Positions 16,437-24,975 of a stretch of DNA of 64,000 nt are shown piece after piece. Numbering within the stretch: the stretch's first letter is position 1; each line of letters starts with the position of its first letter. The notes under the pieces were generated by a model. It saw only the letters and a list, made by a program, of their open reading frames with translations. It was not told the DNA's origin and did no database searches. Origin of the DNA: Chthonomonas sp. UBA1950 (lineage in GTDB: Bacteria > Armatimonadota > Fimbriimonadia > Fimbriimonadales > Fimbriimonadaceae); NCBI GenBank assembly GCA_002336105.1, contig DDEQ01000033.1:17273-81272 (forward strand), given 5' to 3'. Made by a program: the position numbers and the translations under genes.

Positions 16437-18772
16437 GACAGCTCTGCCACCGTCACACCAGCGCCCCCATCGGCAGGATCGGCGTCTCGGAAAGAGGCCA
16501 CCGCAGGATGCTTCTTCAAATAGTCTTGCGTACACTTTCGAAGGATGCCTTCTCCTTTCCCATGCAAGATGCGTAAGGTTGGAAGACCTGCCAAAACGGC
16601 ATCATCAACAAACTTTTCCAGGTCACGCAAAGCTTCTTCTGCTCGCATGTGCCGAAGGTCGATTTCTGTTGAGGCATGCATCGACTTTGCCAATCTGATA
16701 TTTGGTCTTGCCTTCGCTGGCTCATGGTGGATCTTGGACAACACCTCAAGGCGGTCAGCCGGGACGGTCATCTTGAGTGCCCCAATCTGAACAATCGCCT
16801 GTCCATCACGAGGGTCTTCGGTGAGCGTGCCGACTTGAGTAAATCCCTGAATGCGGACCTGAACTCCTTTAGCAAGGGCTTCGCGGTCCCGCTTTGACTG
16901 CTTTGGGGCAAATTCTTTGGCAAAATCTCGCCCAACTTCATCGAGATCGCGCAAGCGCTCTCGAGCAGAACTAATCTTCTGCTCGTCCTTGGGAAGTTTC
17001 TTGATCTCATCAAAGATTTGAGTAGCTTCCAGCCGAATTTCACGAAGCGCTGCTTCGATGACCTCCTGAGCCTTGGCATGAGCGTTCTTTCGAATATCCT
17101 CCGCCTCGGCCAGTTTTCGCGCCGCCTTTTGCTCCGCCTTTCGAAGGTCAGCCGTGCGTTTATCTGCTTCGCTTTGAGCAAGTCGTGCTTGGCGCTGGCT
17201 CTGTTCCAGGCTTTCTAACATTCGGGCAACGTCTTGCGCCTGTTCGCCAAGAGTTGTTCTTGCTTCCTCAACTATCTCCTTGCTGATTCCGTACCGCTCA
17301 GCGATTTTTAACGCATTTGACGCTCCTGGCGCTCCGAGCATCAGCCGATAAGTGGGCTTGAGCGACTTGGCATCGAACTCCATTGCCGCGTTTTGAAAGC
17401 CTGTTGTGTCGTACGCAAATGCCTTCAATTCGCCGTAGTGAGTGCTTGCAAGGATCGTGGCTCCTTTTCTTGCCATCTCGTTAAGAATCGACTTGGCAAG
17501 GGCGGCACCTTCCGCAGGGTCTGTTCCGGCGCCAATTTCGTCGAGAAGGACAATCGCTCCTTTCTTAAGATGTCGCAATGCCTCGGCAACGTTCTTCAGG
17601 TGGCCACTAAACGTCGATAACGACTGCTCTAAGCTCTGCTCATCACCAATATCGGCCCAAACTTGCGTAAATGGCGCTAAACGAACATCAAGCGCAGGAG
17701 GCATCATTCCCGATTGCGCCATCAGCACAAACAAGCCAACACATTTGATGGCGACTGTTTTGCCCCCGGTATTGGGTCCGGTGATAAGAACGCTATTACC
17801 GATTCCAAGAGATATGTCGAGCGGTATGACTTTCTCGGGGTCCAAAAGCGGATGCCTTCCACCTTGAATCGAAATAAAGTGGTTTTCGTCACCTATCCCG
17901 ACTTTTTGCGGCATAGTTCCGCGCATATCGAAGGCTAGACGGGCTTTGGCAAGGATCAAGTCAAGCTGCGCCGCAGCTTCGATGCCGCCGATGACTTCAT
18001 CTGCGACAGCTCCGACCTTCGTTGACAACGAGGTTAGTATCCGGATGATCTCTTGGCGCTCAGCAGCTTCTGCCTCACGAAGAGCGTTGCCCAATTGCAA
18101 AACGTCTTCGGGTTCCAAATAAATCGTCTGTCCACTTCCAGAAGTGTCATGAACAATTCCACGAATTTTGCCTCGGTTTTCTGACTTCAACGGAATCACA
18201 TACCGCCCATCGCGAACCGTATAGATCGGGTCGCTTAACAGATCGCGGTGTTTGCCCGTGGTGTAAGACTGAATTCTCTCCAGAATTCGGGTGTTCGCCG
18301 ACTTCTTCTTAGCGCGAAGGGCGGCGAGGGCGGGACTAGCACCGTCCCGGCAAGTACCATCGGGATCTAGACTATCGAACAAGAGTTCTTCAAGCCTTCG
18401 GTGATCTGGAAGTGCCGCGCAGAACGGGTGGAGTTTTGGAAAGGTCTCGTGCAATGGGCTGAGCACGTTCGCCATTGATCGCATCGCACGCAATGCATCT
18501 GCAATTTGGAATAGCTCCTGACCACCAAGCACTCCGTTCTTACCAGCACGGTTTAAAGCTGGACGAAGATCATAAACAGGACCGAGCGACGGAACCGCAT
18601 GTTTACTCAGAAAGTCGTAAGCCTCTTGAGTTGCCGAGAGCAAGTACCAAACTTCGCCAGGCTTGAATGACGGCCGAAGCTCGTCGGCTAATGCAGCACC
18701 AAGTCCCGTCTCACAATGTCGATGGAGACGGTCGAGGATCAACTGGAATTCGAGAACCCTCAGTGCGTGCAT
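16433..18772 (-). CDS. mutS2: Endonuclease MutS2
   Basis: MutS2 (779 residues) has a MutS core plus a C-terminal Smr nuclease domain. It suppresses homologous recombination and, in some bacteria, rescues collided ribosomes. The Walker A motif GPNTGGKT is at about residues 332-340, Walker B (VLLDEIGAGTDPAEG) near 405-420, and a long charged coiled coil spans about 510-620. The Smr domain begins at EIDLRHMRAEEALRDL (about 700), with the ILHGKGEGILR motif. The ATG at 18772 is preceded by AGAAG. cdd overlaps its stop by 4 bp. Confidence 0.96.
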   Translation of the reverse strand: MHALRVLEFQLILDRLHRHCETGLGAALADELRPSFKPGEVWYLLSATQEAYDFLSKHAVPSLGPVYDLRPALNRAGKNGVLGGQELFQIADALRAMRSMANVLSPLHETFPKLHPFCAALPDHRRLEELLFDSLDPDGTCRDGASPALAALRAKKKSANTRILERIQSYTTGKHRDLLSDPIYTVRDGRYVIPLKSENRGKIRGIVHDTSGSGQTIYLEPEDVLQLGNALREAEAAERQEIIRILTSLSTKVGAVADEVIGGIEAAAQLDLILAKARLAFDMRGTMPQKVGIGDENHFISIQGGRHPLLDPEKVIPLDISLGIGNSVLITGPNTGGKTVAIKCVGLFVLMAQSGMMPPALDVRLAPFTQVWADIGDEQSLEQSLSTFSGHLKNVAEALRHLKKGAIVLLDEIGAGTDPAEGAALAKSILNEMARKGATILASTHYGELKAFAYDTTGFQNAAMEFDAKSLKPTYRLMLGAPGASNALKIAERYGISKEIVEEARTTLGEQAQDVARMLESLEQSQRQARLAQSEADKRTADLRKAEQKAARKLAEAEDIRKNAHAKAQEVIEAALREIRLEATQIFDEIKKLPKDEQKISSARERLRDLDEVGRDFAKEFAPKQSKRDREALAKGVQVRIQGFTQVGTLTEDPRDGQAIVQIGALKMTVPADRLEVLSKIHHEPAKARPNIRLAKSMHASTEIDLRHMRAEEALRDLEKFVDDAVLAGLPTLRILHGKGEGILRKCTQDYLKKHPAVASFRDADPADGGAGVTVAELS

Positions 18773-18826
18773 TCTTCTATTTTGACGGTTCTACAAAAAT
18801 CTCGTCACTACTGGCAGTCGAGAGAC

Positions 18827-19009
18827 CTATTGTTTGGGTCTACTGAATTCGACTTGAGTTGGCCGGCTACCTAACTGTGCTGGAAGCACCCAGAACAAAT
18901 AAACTGAACCCAGAAAAGCAAGCAAAAGCAGCCAGGGGAATTTCTCTGGAACAGTTTTCGATGTCTTTTTGGCCACGAGAGCAGGATACCAACTCCTGCC
19001 AAATCCCAC
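18827..19009 (-). CDS. Possible small single-span membrane protein
   Basis: A 60-codon frame (GTG start at 19009; a second GTG at codon 12 gives 49 residues) upstream of mutS2 on the same strand. A basic N-terminus (AKKTSKTVPEKF) leads into one hydrophobic helix (PWLLLLAFLGSVYLFWVLP) and a short polar tail. The composition is that of a real one-span inner-membrane protein, but there is no well-placed Shine-Dalgarno sequence and I know no homologue. If real it is probably transcribed with mutS2, 54 bp away, and divergent from mlaE. Confidence 0.4.
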   Translation of the reverse strand: MGFGRSWYPALVAKKTSKTVPEKFPWLLLLAFLGSVYLFWVLPAQLGSRPTQVEFSRPKQ

Positions 19010-19021
19010 TTACCGGCTATC

Positions 19022-19810
19022 ATGAAATTAATGGCGGTGATGAACCGGGGAGCGGTGGATATCGCATGGGATGCGTTGGTCGGACTTTTTACCTTCGTGG
19101 GCGAATCCGGACTCATCGTCGGCGATGCTGCTCGTCGCCTCTTTCGAAAGCCGTTTGAGGTTCAAGAAACGATTAACCAGATGGCCTTTATCGGAGTTTC
19201 TAGTGTTCCGATAGTCGCCTTAACTGGTTTTTTCAGTGGGGCAGTTCTTTCTCTATACCTCACTCAGTTCCTCATGAGGTACGGCGCTACCGGCTTCGTT
19301 GGCGCTACAGTTGGGCTTAGTGTCACTCGTGAAATCGGCCCGGTGATCGCAGGAATCATGGTCGCCGCCAGATGTGGTAGCGCGATGGCGGCACAAATCG
19401 GCACGATGAAGGTGTCGGAACAGATTGACGCTCTGAAAATGCTAAGCGTTCATCCAACCAACTACCTTGTGTTGCCGCGGCTCATTGCTGGTTTAACGAT
19501 GCTCCCGGTCTTATCCCTCGTGTGTATGTACTCTGGGATCTTGGGTGGTGTGCTCGTAGCAGCGACCTACGGCTTGCCGATAGCTTCGTTCATGCAGTCA
19601 GTTCAGCAATTCGTTCAGCCATCTGATTTCATCAACGGCTGCGTCAAAACCCCTGCATTCGGCCTCATCATTACGGTAGTCGCCTGCCAACAAGGTATGC
19701 GAACCACAGACGGTGCGGTAGGTGTTGGGCGGGCAACTACGAATACGGTTGTGCTGTCGATGGTGCTGATTTACATAGCGAATTTTGTGCTCGCCCGGAT
19801 ACTGTTCTAG
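19022..19810 (+). CDS. MlaE-family ABC transporter permease
   Basis: A 262-residue inner-membrane permease of the MlaE/YrbE family, which with an ATPase and an MCE-domain protein moves phospholipids or other hydrophobic substrates between membranes. Hallmarks are the GFFSGAVLSLYLTQFL segment, LSVTREIGPVIAGIMVAARCGSAMAA near the middle, and the VSEQIDALKMLSVHP coupling region. The C-terminal half holds further helices. Several ATGs occur close together (19022, 19031, 19040) and none has a strong ribosome site. No MlaF or MCE gene is next to it, so its partners must be elsewhere. The last 4 bp overlap the 3' end of the convergent gene. Confidence 0.92.
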   Translation: MKLMAVMNRGAVDIAWDALVGLFTFVGESGLIVGDAARRLFRKPFEVQETINQMAFIGVSSVPIVALTGFFSGAVLSLYLTQFLMRYGATGFVGATVGLSVTREIGPVIAGIMVAARCGSAMAAQIGTMKVSEQIDALKMLSVHPTNYLVLPRLIAGLTMLPVLSLVCMYSGILGGVLVAATYGLPIASFMQSVQQFVQPSDFINGCVKTPAFGLIITVVACQQGMRTTDGAVGVGRATTNTVVLSMVLIYIANFVLARILF

Positions 19811-20943
19811 CCCTTTTTTGAGCCAGCTAAATACGTTGCTAGTTGCTTGTTCAGAACATCGCGATTGTCGTATTCGGTGAGAGGCCGGCTCAACTTGTGC
19901 TTCAAGATACGGGCAGCTTTGGCGTAAAGCCTTTTTGCTTCAGACGGCTTCCCTAGATAGTGATAACAAGCTCCCAGATGTGCGATCAATTCGTAATCGG
20001 CTCGCGATTCCTTGTCTCGCTGTAGGCATTTCTGAATGTAGGCAAGTTGGCTCTTATATTCGGCCGGAAATAACGCACCATTGTCAACCCACTTCCCGTT
20101 GTCGATGGTTTCAAACGTTGGAAATCTAGGTTGCTCGGCGACAGAGAGAGTCAATCCAATCGACTCTACCGACTGGATCGCGATCTTTTTTCCGAACGGT
20201 TTCAGGATAATCGGATCCAGACTCGTCGATATCCCTGCGAGTGACCAGCGACTATTCTTTTCTCGAAGGACAAGCATGTTGGAGGGCGTACAGTCGGCCG
20301 CGTAATAGACGCGGTCTAGGAGGATCTCTTCGTTGCCATCCCCATCCAGATCGCGTCCGACTAAGGTCAGCTCGTGGTATTCATCTATGTCATCGCGCGA
20401 ATCGGCCTTCACCTCTGCGCGTTGTAAGCCAGAAGGAGTCGACACCCATATCTCTGCTTTTCGAGTAGTCACCCAAAACTGAGGCAAGGTCTCTTTCGGA
20501 TTACCAGCAGACCCCGGCTCGGCAGTAATGCAAACCCAAATCTTCTTGCCTTTGATTTGAACTGGCGCGACTCGTCGAAAGTTTTTGCCCTTTGGTAAAG
20601 CACTTTTGAAATACTCGACCGCTTGATTGTATATATCCAATCGTTTTCGAAAAGCCGTGCTCGAATCAGAACGACCAACCGCCTCCCACCTTTGCAGTTC
20701 GCTTGCTGACTTCTGGTAGTCAGCAAGTTCGAGATAGATCTTTGCCAAGAATGGGGCGGTGTCAAGATCACTAAACCCTTTTCGCCTTAGCTCGATGTAA
20801 GCATCTGCGGCATCTCGAAACTTAGCTTGAGGCGCACCATCATCTGCAAAGAGTTTAAAAGCGTCATCGTACAAACGATGAGCCAATTCTTTTGGCTGTT
20901 CAGCGAACGTCGAAGCAACAGCAAAGCAGGCAACACAAAACAC
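19807..20943 (-). CDS. Exported protein of unknown function, tandem paralogue A
   Basis: I do not recognise a named family. The 378-residue protein begins with a GTG at 20943 (AGGA 8 nt upstream), giving a signal-peptide-like start (FCVACFAVASTFA). Helical, TPR-like pairs lie at both ends (about 20-100 and 310-370; LIAHLGACYHYLGKPSEAKRLYAKAA is typical). Between them is a beta-rich middle with RDLDGDGNEEILLD near residue 200, a DxDxDG calcium-loop motif as in FG-GAP/VCBS propeller repeats. The neighbouring gene at 21007-22173 encodes a clear paralogue with the same order and the same motif. Function is unknown; I infer a periplasmic or surface protein. Confidence 0.7.
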   Translation of the reverse strand: MFCVACFAVASTFAEQPKELAHRLYDDAFKLFADDGAPQAKFRDAADAYIELRRKGFSDLDTAPFLAKIYLELADYQKSASELQRWEAVGRSDSSTAFRKRLDIYNQAVEYFKSALPKGKNFRRVAPVQIKGKKIWVCITAEPGSAGNPKETLPQFWVTTRKAEIWVSTPSGLQRAEVKADSRDDIDEYHELTLVGRDLDGDGNEEILLDRVYYAADCTPSNMLVLREKNSRWSLAGISTSLDPIILKPFGKKIAIQSVESIGLTLSVAEQPRFPTFETIDNGKWVDNGALFPAEYKSQLAYIQKCLQRDKESRADYELIAHLGACYHYLGKPSEAKRLYAKAARILKHKLSRPLTEYDNRDVLNKQLATYLAGSKKG

Positions 20944-21006
20944 AAAGAAATTCCTAATACTTTAGAAGCTAGGAAACGTCTGTTCGAACGGTTCCTAGCC
21001 AATTCA

Positions 21007-22173
21007 TTAGCCCTTTTGAGAGCGGAGCATATATTCGCCGATTTGCTGCTTCATCACAGCAACATCCGTGGGCTCAAGATTCTTCGCAGATTTGAACTCT
21101 TTGATCAGGACCGAAGCAGCCGCACCGAATGCCTTTTTCGCTTCCTCTTTGCGCCTGAGATAAGCAAGCGCCATTCCTTGATGCGCTAACAGATCGTAGT
21201 CGTCTTTGGTACTAGCGAGTGCCCGCTTTATCTCTGCAAGCTGCTCAGCGTAGTCAGCTTTGAACTGTTCGCCACAATCAACCCACTTCCCTTTTACCAA
21301 CGTCCGATAGGATGGGAATCGAGGCTGTGCCGAATGTGAAAGAGTCGAGCCTATCGCCTGCACCGATCGGAACGCTCGCTGCTTCTTTCCGAACTGGTGA
21401 TTGGAAAGTGGGTCGTGGCTGAGTTGGTCGCCAACTCTGGTCCAACCACTCTCTCCATACTGAAATACGTTTAGGCAGGAAGGTGTCCAGCTCGCTCCAT
21501 AAATCACACCTTCAAGAATGATCTCTTCGTTACCGTCACCATCAATATCGCGACCAATAAGTGTCACTTCATTCGATTGATTGAACTTAGAATCTTTGTC
21601 GAAGTCAAACCGAGAGTCGGTCAATACAAATGATTTCAGACCGATTGTGGATTCAACCCAAAGAGTTGAACCGACTAAATTGGTCCGGTTATAAACACTA
21701 TCTAGTTCTTTCTCTTCGCCATCATCCTTTCGAGCCGTTAGGGCAACCCAAACTTCCTCGCCCTTTACGTTGATTGGCGCCACTTTAAGAATCCTCAGGC
21801 TGTTCGGGACAAGGTTAAAGAACCGAAATTCTTGCTGCTGATAGCGGCGGAGACGTTCGCCAAAAAGCTCGGCTTCGTGCGATGGATCGGCTTTCTCCCA
21901 TCGGTCCCACTCGTCCTCAGCGTTTTTGCTTCGCCCGGTTTCAAGCAATAGGCGAGCCAACGCCGGGGCAGTGATTTTATCTGAGACTCCGGTTTCTCTC
22001 AGTCGCTGGTATCTAGAAATTGCTTCACCAAACTTGGCTTGAGGGGCCCCGTCATCTGCAAAAACAAGAAATGCTTCGTTGTAGGCTCGTTGCGCCCACT
22101 GAATCGGTGTCTCTGTTGCCAGAGCGCTCATTGCTACTAAATATACGAATGGCCCCATGTGTCTTATTGTCAC
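21007..22173 (-). CDS. Exported protein of unknown function, tandem paralogue B
   Basis: A 388-residue protein sharing its plan with the 378-residue product immediately downstream. Shared phrases include FADDGAPQAKF near the N-terminus, GRDIDGDGNEEIILE in the middle (DxDxDG calcium-loop type), and QPRFP...GKWVD before the C-terminal helical pair. The N-terminus (MGPFVYLVAMSALA) looks like a signal peptide. The frame starts at a GTG at 22173, but the ATG at 22158 is equally possible. 63 bp separate the paralogues. They form a tandem duplication with considerable divergence, so the duplication is not recent. Confidence 0.7.
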   Translation of the reverse strand: MTIRHMGPFVYLVAMSALATETPIQWAQRAYNEAFLVFADDGAPQAKFGEAISRYQRLRETGVSDKITAPALARLLLETGRSKNAEDEWDRWEKADPSHEAELFGERLRRYQQQEFRFFNLVPNSLRILKVAPINVKGEEVWVALTARKDDGEEKELDSVYNRTNLVGSTLWVESTIGLKSFVLTDSRFDFDKDSKFNQSNEVTLIGRDIDGDGNEEIILEGVIYGASWTPSCLNVFQYGESGWTRVGDQLSHDPLSNHQFGKKQRAFRSVQAIGSTLSHSAQPRFPSYRTLVKGKWVDCGEQFKADYAEQLAEIKRALASTKDDYDLLAHQGMALAYLRRKEEAKKAFGAAASVLIKEFKSAKNLEPTDVAVMKQQIGEYMLRSQKG

Positions 22174-22215
22174 GATTGTTTTTTGTCAATTGGTAAATCA
22201 TGGCAAAATGCGGAC

Positions 22216-22716
22216 ATGAGTGCATTCCCTGTCAACCCGCATCGCCACGATCCTTACAAAAACTTTCGCTTCCGCGTTATTTGGGACGGACGAACAGTCG
22301 TCGGCGTTTCCAAAGTTTCAGGATTATCGCGACAAACCGAAGTTATTGCCATTCATGATGGTTCAAGTGGCATCACATCTTTGGGGGCAGGTCGCACATC
22401 CTATTCCCCGATCACTTTAGAAAGAGGCGTTACTCAAGATCCAGCTTTCGAACAGTGGGCAGATTTGGCGTCCTCCGCCGAGAGAGGAGGTGACGTTGTC
22501 TCGCTCAAACACCTTCGCAAAGACATAGTCATCGAGTTACTTAACGAGGCAGGACAGGTTGTCAAAGCATACAAGGTCTTTCGCTGTTGGCCATCCAAAT
22601 ATGAAGCGATAAGCGACTTAGATGCAGACGGATGCTCAGTTGCCATTGAAACCCTCGTGCTACAGAACGAAGGCTGGGAACGAGACACAAGCGTTCCTGA
22701 ACCATCAGAAAACTGA
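22216..22716 (+). CDS. Contractile-tail tube protein (gp19 / TIGR02241-type)
   Basis: A 166-residue member of the T4 gp19-like tail tube family found in contractile phage tails and extracellular contractile injection systems. Diagnostic segments are DPYKNFRFRVIWDG at the N-terminus, VSKVSGLSRQTEV, the RGVTQDPAFEQWADL phrase, VVKAYKVFRCWPSKYEA and the closing ETLVLQNEGWERD. In such systems this protein stacks as hexamers to form the inner tube. The upstream part of the open frame is not conserved, and the ATG at 22216 begins the conserved sequence. No sheath, baseplate, spike or ATPase gene is near, so it stands alone between unrelated genes. Confidence 0.88.
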   Translation: MSAFPVNPHRHDPYKNFRFRVIWDGRTVVGVSKVSGLSRQTEVIAIHDGSSGITSLGAGRTSYSPITLERGVTQDPAFEQWADLASSAERGGDVVSLKHLRKDIVIELLNEAGQVVKAYKVFRCWPSKYEAISDLDADGCSVAIETLVLQNEGWERDTSVPEPSEN

Positions 22717-22720
22717 GGGG

Positions 22721-22754
22721 TGAACAAGGCGCGATTTCCGTCGCACCTTGTTCA
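22721..22754. terminator. Hairpin between convergent genes, possible terminator
   Basis: Arms TGAACAAGGCGCGA and TCGCACCTTGTTCA (one mismatch) with a TTTCCG loop lie directly between the tube-protein stop and the convergent universal stress protein stop. It lacks a strong T-run on either strand, so termination is likely but not certain. Confidence 0.6.
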
Positions 22755-22763
22755 GTTCGATAT

Positions 22764-23645
22764 CTACGCTCTCAGAACCATAACTGGATAAGGTTCTGAG
22801 ACGACTTGATGCAAGGAGATACTTCCAACCATGAGCCGTTCCAGGAATCCATGACCTTGTGCCCCGAGGACAAGTAGGTCGGCTTCGGATTCCTGCATCG
22901 TTGTGCGAATCGCGTCGGTCGTGTTGCCACGAATCACCTTCGAAGTGGCATTGAATCCGGCCTTGGTTAGCTTTTCAACAACCTTGGCACTCTTCTCCAA
23001 AGTCTTTTCTTCAACGTAGGTATCGACAAAACCGCCCAGCATCGGCAGATTCTTATGGAGAACTTCCGCTTCGCGGTCGTCGATGTCGAAAGCGGTCAAC
23101 ACGATGACCTCTGATAACCCCTTTGGCGCCATCTGAATGAATTTCTCAACGCATCGATCCGCATACACGGAGTGATCGGTGGCAAAAACTGCCTTCAGAT
23201 TCGACGACTTCTCTTGTGGCCCCTTTGCGACCAAGATGGATGCCGGGCATGAAATCGTCAGGGCACGACTGACTGATCCCAAGAAACTGGTGGACCATTT
23301 GCCGGTATGCGTCGCACAAACCACAACTAACTCGGCATGTGTGTTTTCAGCCTCGGCGATGAGCATATGCGAAGGGCTACCGAACACCAACCGCTTATGA
23401 GTATCCAAGCCATTCGAACAGGCACTCGAAGCCGCTTCTTCAAGCGCGGTTAGTCCTAAATTCTGGACGACCTTTGTAAACTCAGCCTGAGCTTCGGCGT
23501 CTGGACCTAACGGCTCTTGGAAGGGCATCGTCGGGTCAGCCGTATGTAACAACGTGACTTGACTGCCTGGAAAATCGAGGGCAGCAAATAAACAAAGGGC
23601 GGGGCGATAGGCGCCGTGTGCGTCAACTCCGACGATGGCTCTCAT
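22764..23645 (-). CDS. Universal stress protein with two Usp domains
   Basis: A 293-residue tandem UspA protein (domains at about 1-140 and 150-293). The second domain ends with the ATP-binding signature G-x2-G-x9-G-S (GAQGHGFLERLMVGS), while the matching part of the first domain (CATHTGKWSTSFLGS) has lost the first Gly. Nucleotide binding is therefore probably confined to the second domain. These cytoplasmic proteins help cells survive starvation or oxidative stress. The adjacent Hsp20 gene on the same strand (51 bp upstream) suggests a small stress-response unit. Confidence 0.93.
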   Translation of the reverse strand: MRAIVGVDAHGAYRPALCLFAALDFPGSQVTLLHTADPTMPFQEPLGPDAEAQAEFTKVVQNLGLTALEEAASSACSNGLDTHKRLVFGSPSHMLIAEAENTHAELVVVCATHTGKWSTSFLGSVSRALTISCPASILVAKGPQEKSSNLKAVFATDHSVYADRCVEKFIQMAPKGLSEVIVLTAFDIDDREAEVLHKNLPMLGGFVDTYVEEKTLEKSAKVVEKLTKAGFNATSKVIRGNTTDAIRTTMQESEADLLVLGAQGHGFLERLMVGSISLHQVVSEPYPVMVLRA

Positions 23646-23696
23646 GAACGTATTCTCCCGTAAAGGCGTGGTTCGCTAGCTTACGCTATATTCCCG

Positions 23697-24092
23697 TTAC
23701 TTCGCGTGGCGGCGACGCGGAATTCGAACCCTTAGTACACCACGTTTATATTTTGCGGTCGCAAGTTCGAACATCGCGTCCAAGCCGAGCGTCGCGCTGG
23801 CGTGAAAATGTCCAAACAGTCTCTCAAGCTGCACGTACTCTTCAGCGTCTTCAGAATCGTGGTCAAAATCTCGATCAACGTCAACAGTTAAGACGCCGCT
23901 TTGCATATCCAGTTGAATATCGTCCTCATCAACACCCGGAAGGTCAACAACCACAACGTATTCCGATGCAGAAACCTTAATATCTAGTGAAGGCTTATAT
24001 ACTTCCTTTGCATCTATTGCTTTTTCTGCCACAAGAAATCCTCTATTCAGCAAATCACTTATTTCAGCACCTGGTGTTTTGAGACGTTCCAT
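23697..24092 (-). CDS. Hsp20/alpha-crystallin family small heat-shock protein
   Basis: A 131-residue small heat-shock protein, an ATP-independent chaperone that holds unfolding proteins. The alpha-crystallin domain is recognisable from YKPSLDIKVSASEYVVVVDLPGVDEDDIQLDM through the closing KRGVLRVRIPR (the usual A-x-x-x-x-G-V-L-x-V-x-I/P pattern). It lacks the C-terminal I-x-I tail found in many oligomeric members, ending instead in RRRHAK. It is divergent from the HTH-PAS regulator, with 150 bp between the two starts. That region holds a short AGTGAT...ATCACT inverted repeat but no CIRCE element. Confidence 0.92.
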   Translation of the reverse strand: MERLKTPGAEISDLLNRGFLVAEKAIDAKEVYKPSLDIKVSASEYVVVVDLPGVDEDDIQLDMQSGVLTVDVDRDFDHDSEDAEEYVQLERLFGHFHASATLGLDAMFELATAKYKRGVLRVRIPRRRHAK

Positions 24093-24242
24093 AGTTTTCC
24101 ACTAAAACAGTGATGGGGCATGATCACTAGTTTGATGGTGTTTCGTTTAGAACTTAACAGCAAGTCAAGAATTCCGAGTCCTGCGAAACCTGTCAGGGAA
24201 AACCACGACATTTGAACCCAAAAAAGCGTATGATTAAGGGAG

Positions 24243-24950
24243 ATGGAGTTGCATACAAGCGAGCGATTTCGGGATGCCCTTTCTGATAGAGAAAGACAGC
24301 TATTAACCCTTGCGGCACAAGGATTCACAGATAATGCAATTGCGCAAAAACTGGGAATATCGCTAGCCACAGTAGGGACCTACTGGGGCCGAGTTCGCAT
24401 TAAAATGGGACCACTTAATCGCACAGAATTGGTTGCACACTTCCTTCGCGAAGAAGCTGCAGATACCCTCTCGGTCTTGCAAGAGGAGAACCAAGGTCTT
24501 ATTCGAGAAATCGAAGACATCACCAAGACGGCTGAAATGCTTAAGGCTTCTTTGGAGATGTTCCGGGGTCTGATCGACACAGCTCCTGACGCCATCATAG
24601 TGGTCAACGAGGATGGTGATATTCAGTTGGTCAACGAGCAAGCCTGCGAGATGTTCAGATACACCCAGGAAGAGTTCCTCAAAATTTCAGTTGAGCAACT
24701 CGTGCCTGAGCGCTATCGACACGCACATATCAGCCATCGAGAGCAGTACCATCGCGACCCCATCAAGAAACGTATGGCTGAGCATTTAGCAACCATGGCG
24801 CGCCGATCTGACGGATCAGAGTTCCCGATGGCCACCGCTCTTAGCGCAACGAAATCAGGTGACAATATGCTGGTCACCTGCATCATTCGAGACTTCTCCG
24901 ACATCTGGAAGAATTCCCCAAAAGTCGAGACCGTAAGAGCATTTAGGTGA
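24243..24950 (+). CDS. LuxR-type HTH regulator with C-terminal PAS domain
   Basis: A 235-residue regulator of inverted order: the helix-turn-helix is N-terminal (LSDRERQLLTLAAQGFTDNAIAQKLGIS..TVGTYW, about 13-65). A short coiled coil follows (about 75-100), then one PAS domain (LIDTAPDAIIVVNEDGDIQLVNEQAC onward). Typical LuxR/FixJ proteins carry the HTH at the C-terminus, so this layout is less common. The PAS domain suggests sensing of a ligand, redox state or light, but no cofactor residue stands out. A TATGAT box lies 10 bp before the ATG, and AAGGGAG directly abuts the start. Its stop codon is inside the hairpin shared with the convergent GH39 gene. Confidence 0.88.
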   Translation: MELHTSERFRDALSDRERQLLTLAAQGFTDNAIAQKLGISLATVGTYWGRVRIKMGPLNRTELVAHFLREEAADTLSVLQEENQGLIREIEDITKTAEMLKASLEMFRGLIDTAPDAIIVVNEDGDIQLVNEQACEMFRYTQEEFLKISVEQLVPERYRHAHISHREQYHRDPIKKRMAEHLATMARRSDGSEFPMATALSATKSGDNMLVTCIIRDFSDIWKNSPKVETVRAFR

Positions 24951-24975
24951 AGTTGGGCCAACTTGGCCCAACTTC
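24949..24975. terminator. 13-bp perfect palindrome spanning both stop codons
   Basis: GAAGTTGGGCCAA and its exact complement are separated by one base, so in RNA the inner pairs open to form the loop. The stop of the HTH-PAS gene (24948-24950) and the stop of the convergent GH39 gene (24974-24976) both fall at its edges. T-rich sequence follows on the plus strand (ACTTTTGTC). Confidence 0.7.

Noticed and set aside
16436..16535. A longer cytidine deaminase starting at 16535.
   Set aside because: The extra 33 residues are Arg/Gly/Cys-rich out-of-frame translation of the mutS2 end and have no counterpart in Cdd; the ATG overlapping the mutS2 stop fits better.
17442..17867. A 141-codon plus-strand frame opposite mutS2.
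   Set aside because: It lies wholly antisense to the conserved ATPase domain of mutS2, with no independent support.
22216..22716. A prophage or complete injection system around the tail-tube gene.
   Set aside because: No integrase, capsid, sheath, baseplate or lysis gene exists within the window; neighbours are ordinary chromosomal genes.
23700..23730. A GAATTCGAACCC-type sequence that looks like a tRNA T-arm.
   Set aside because: It is part of the hsp20 coding sequence and no cloverleaf can be built around it. I found no tRNA anywhere in the window.
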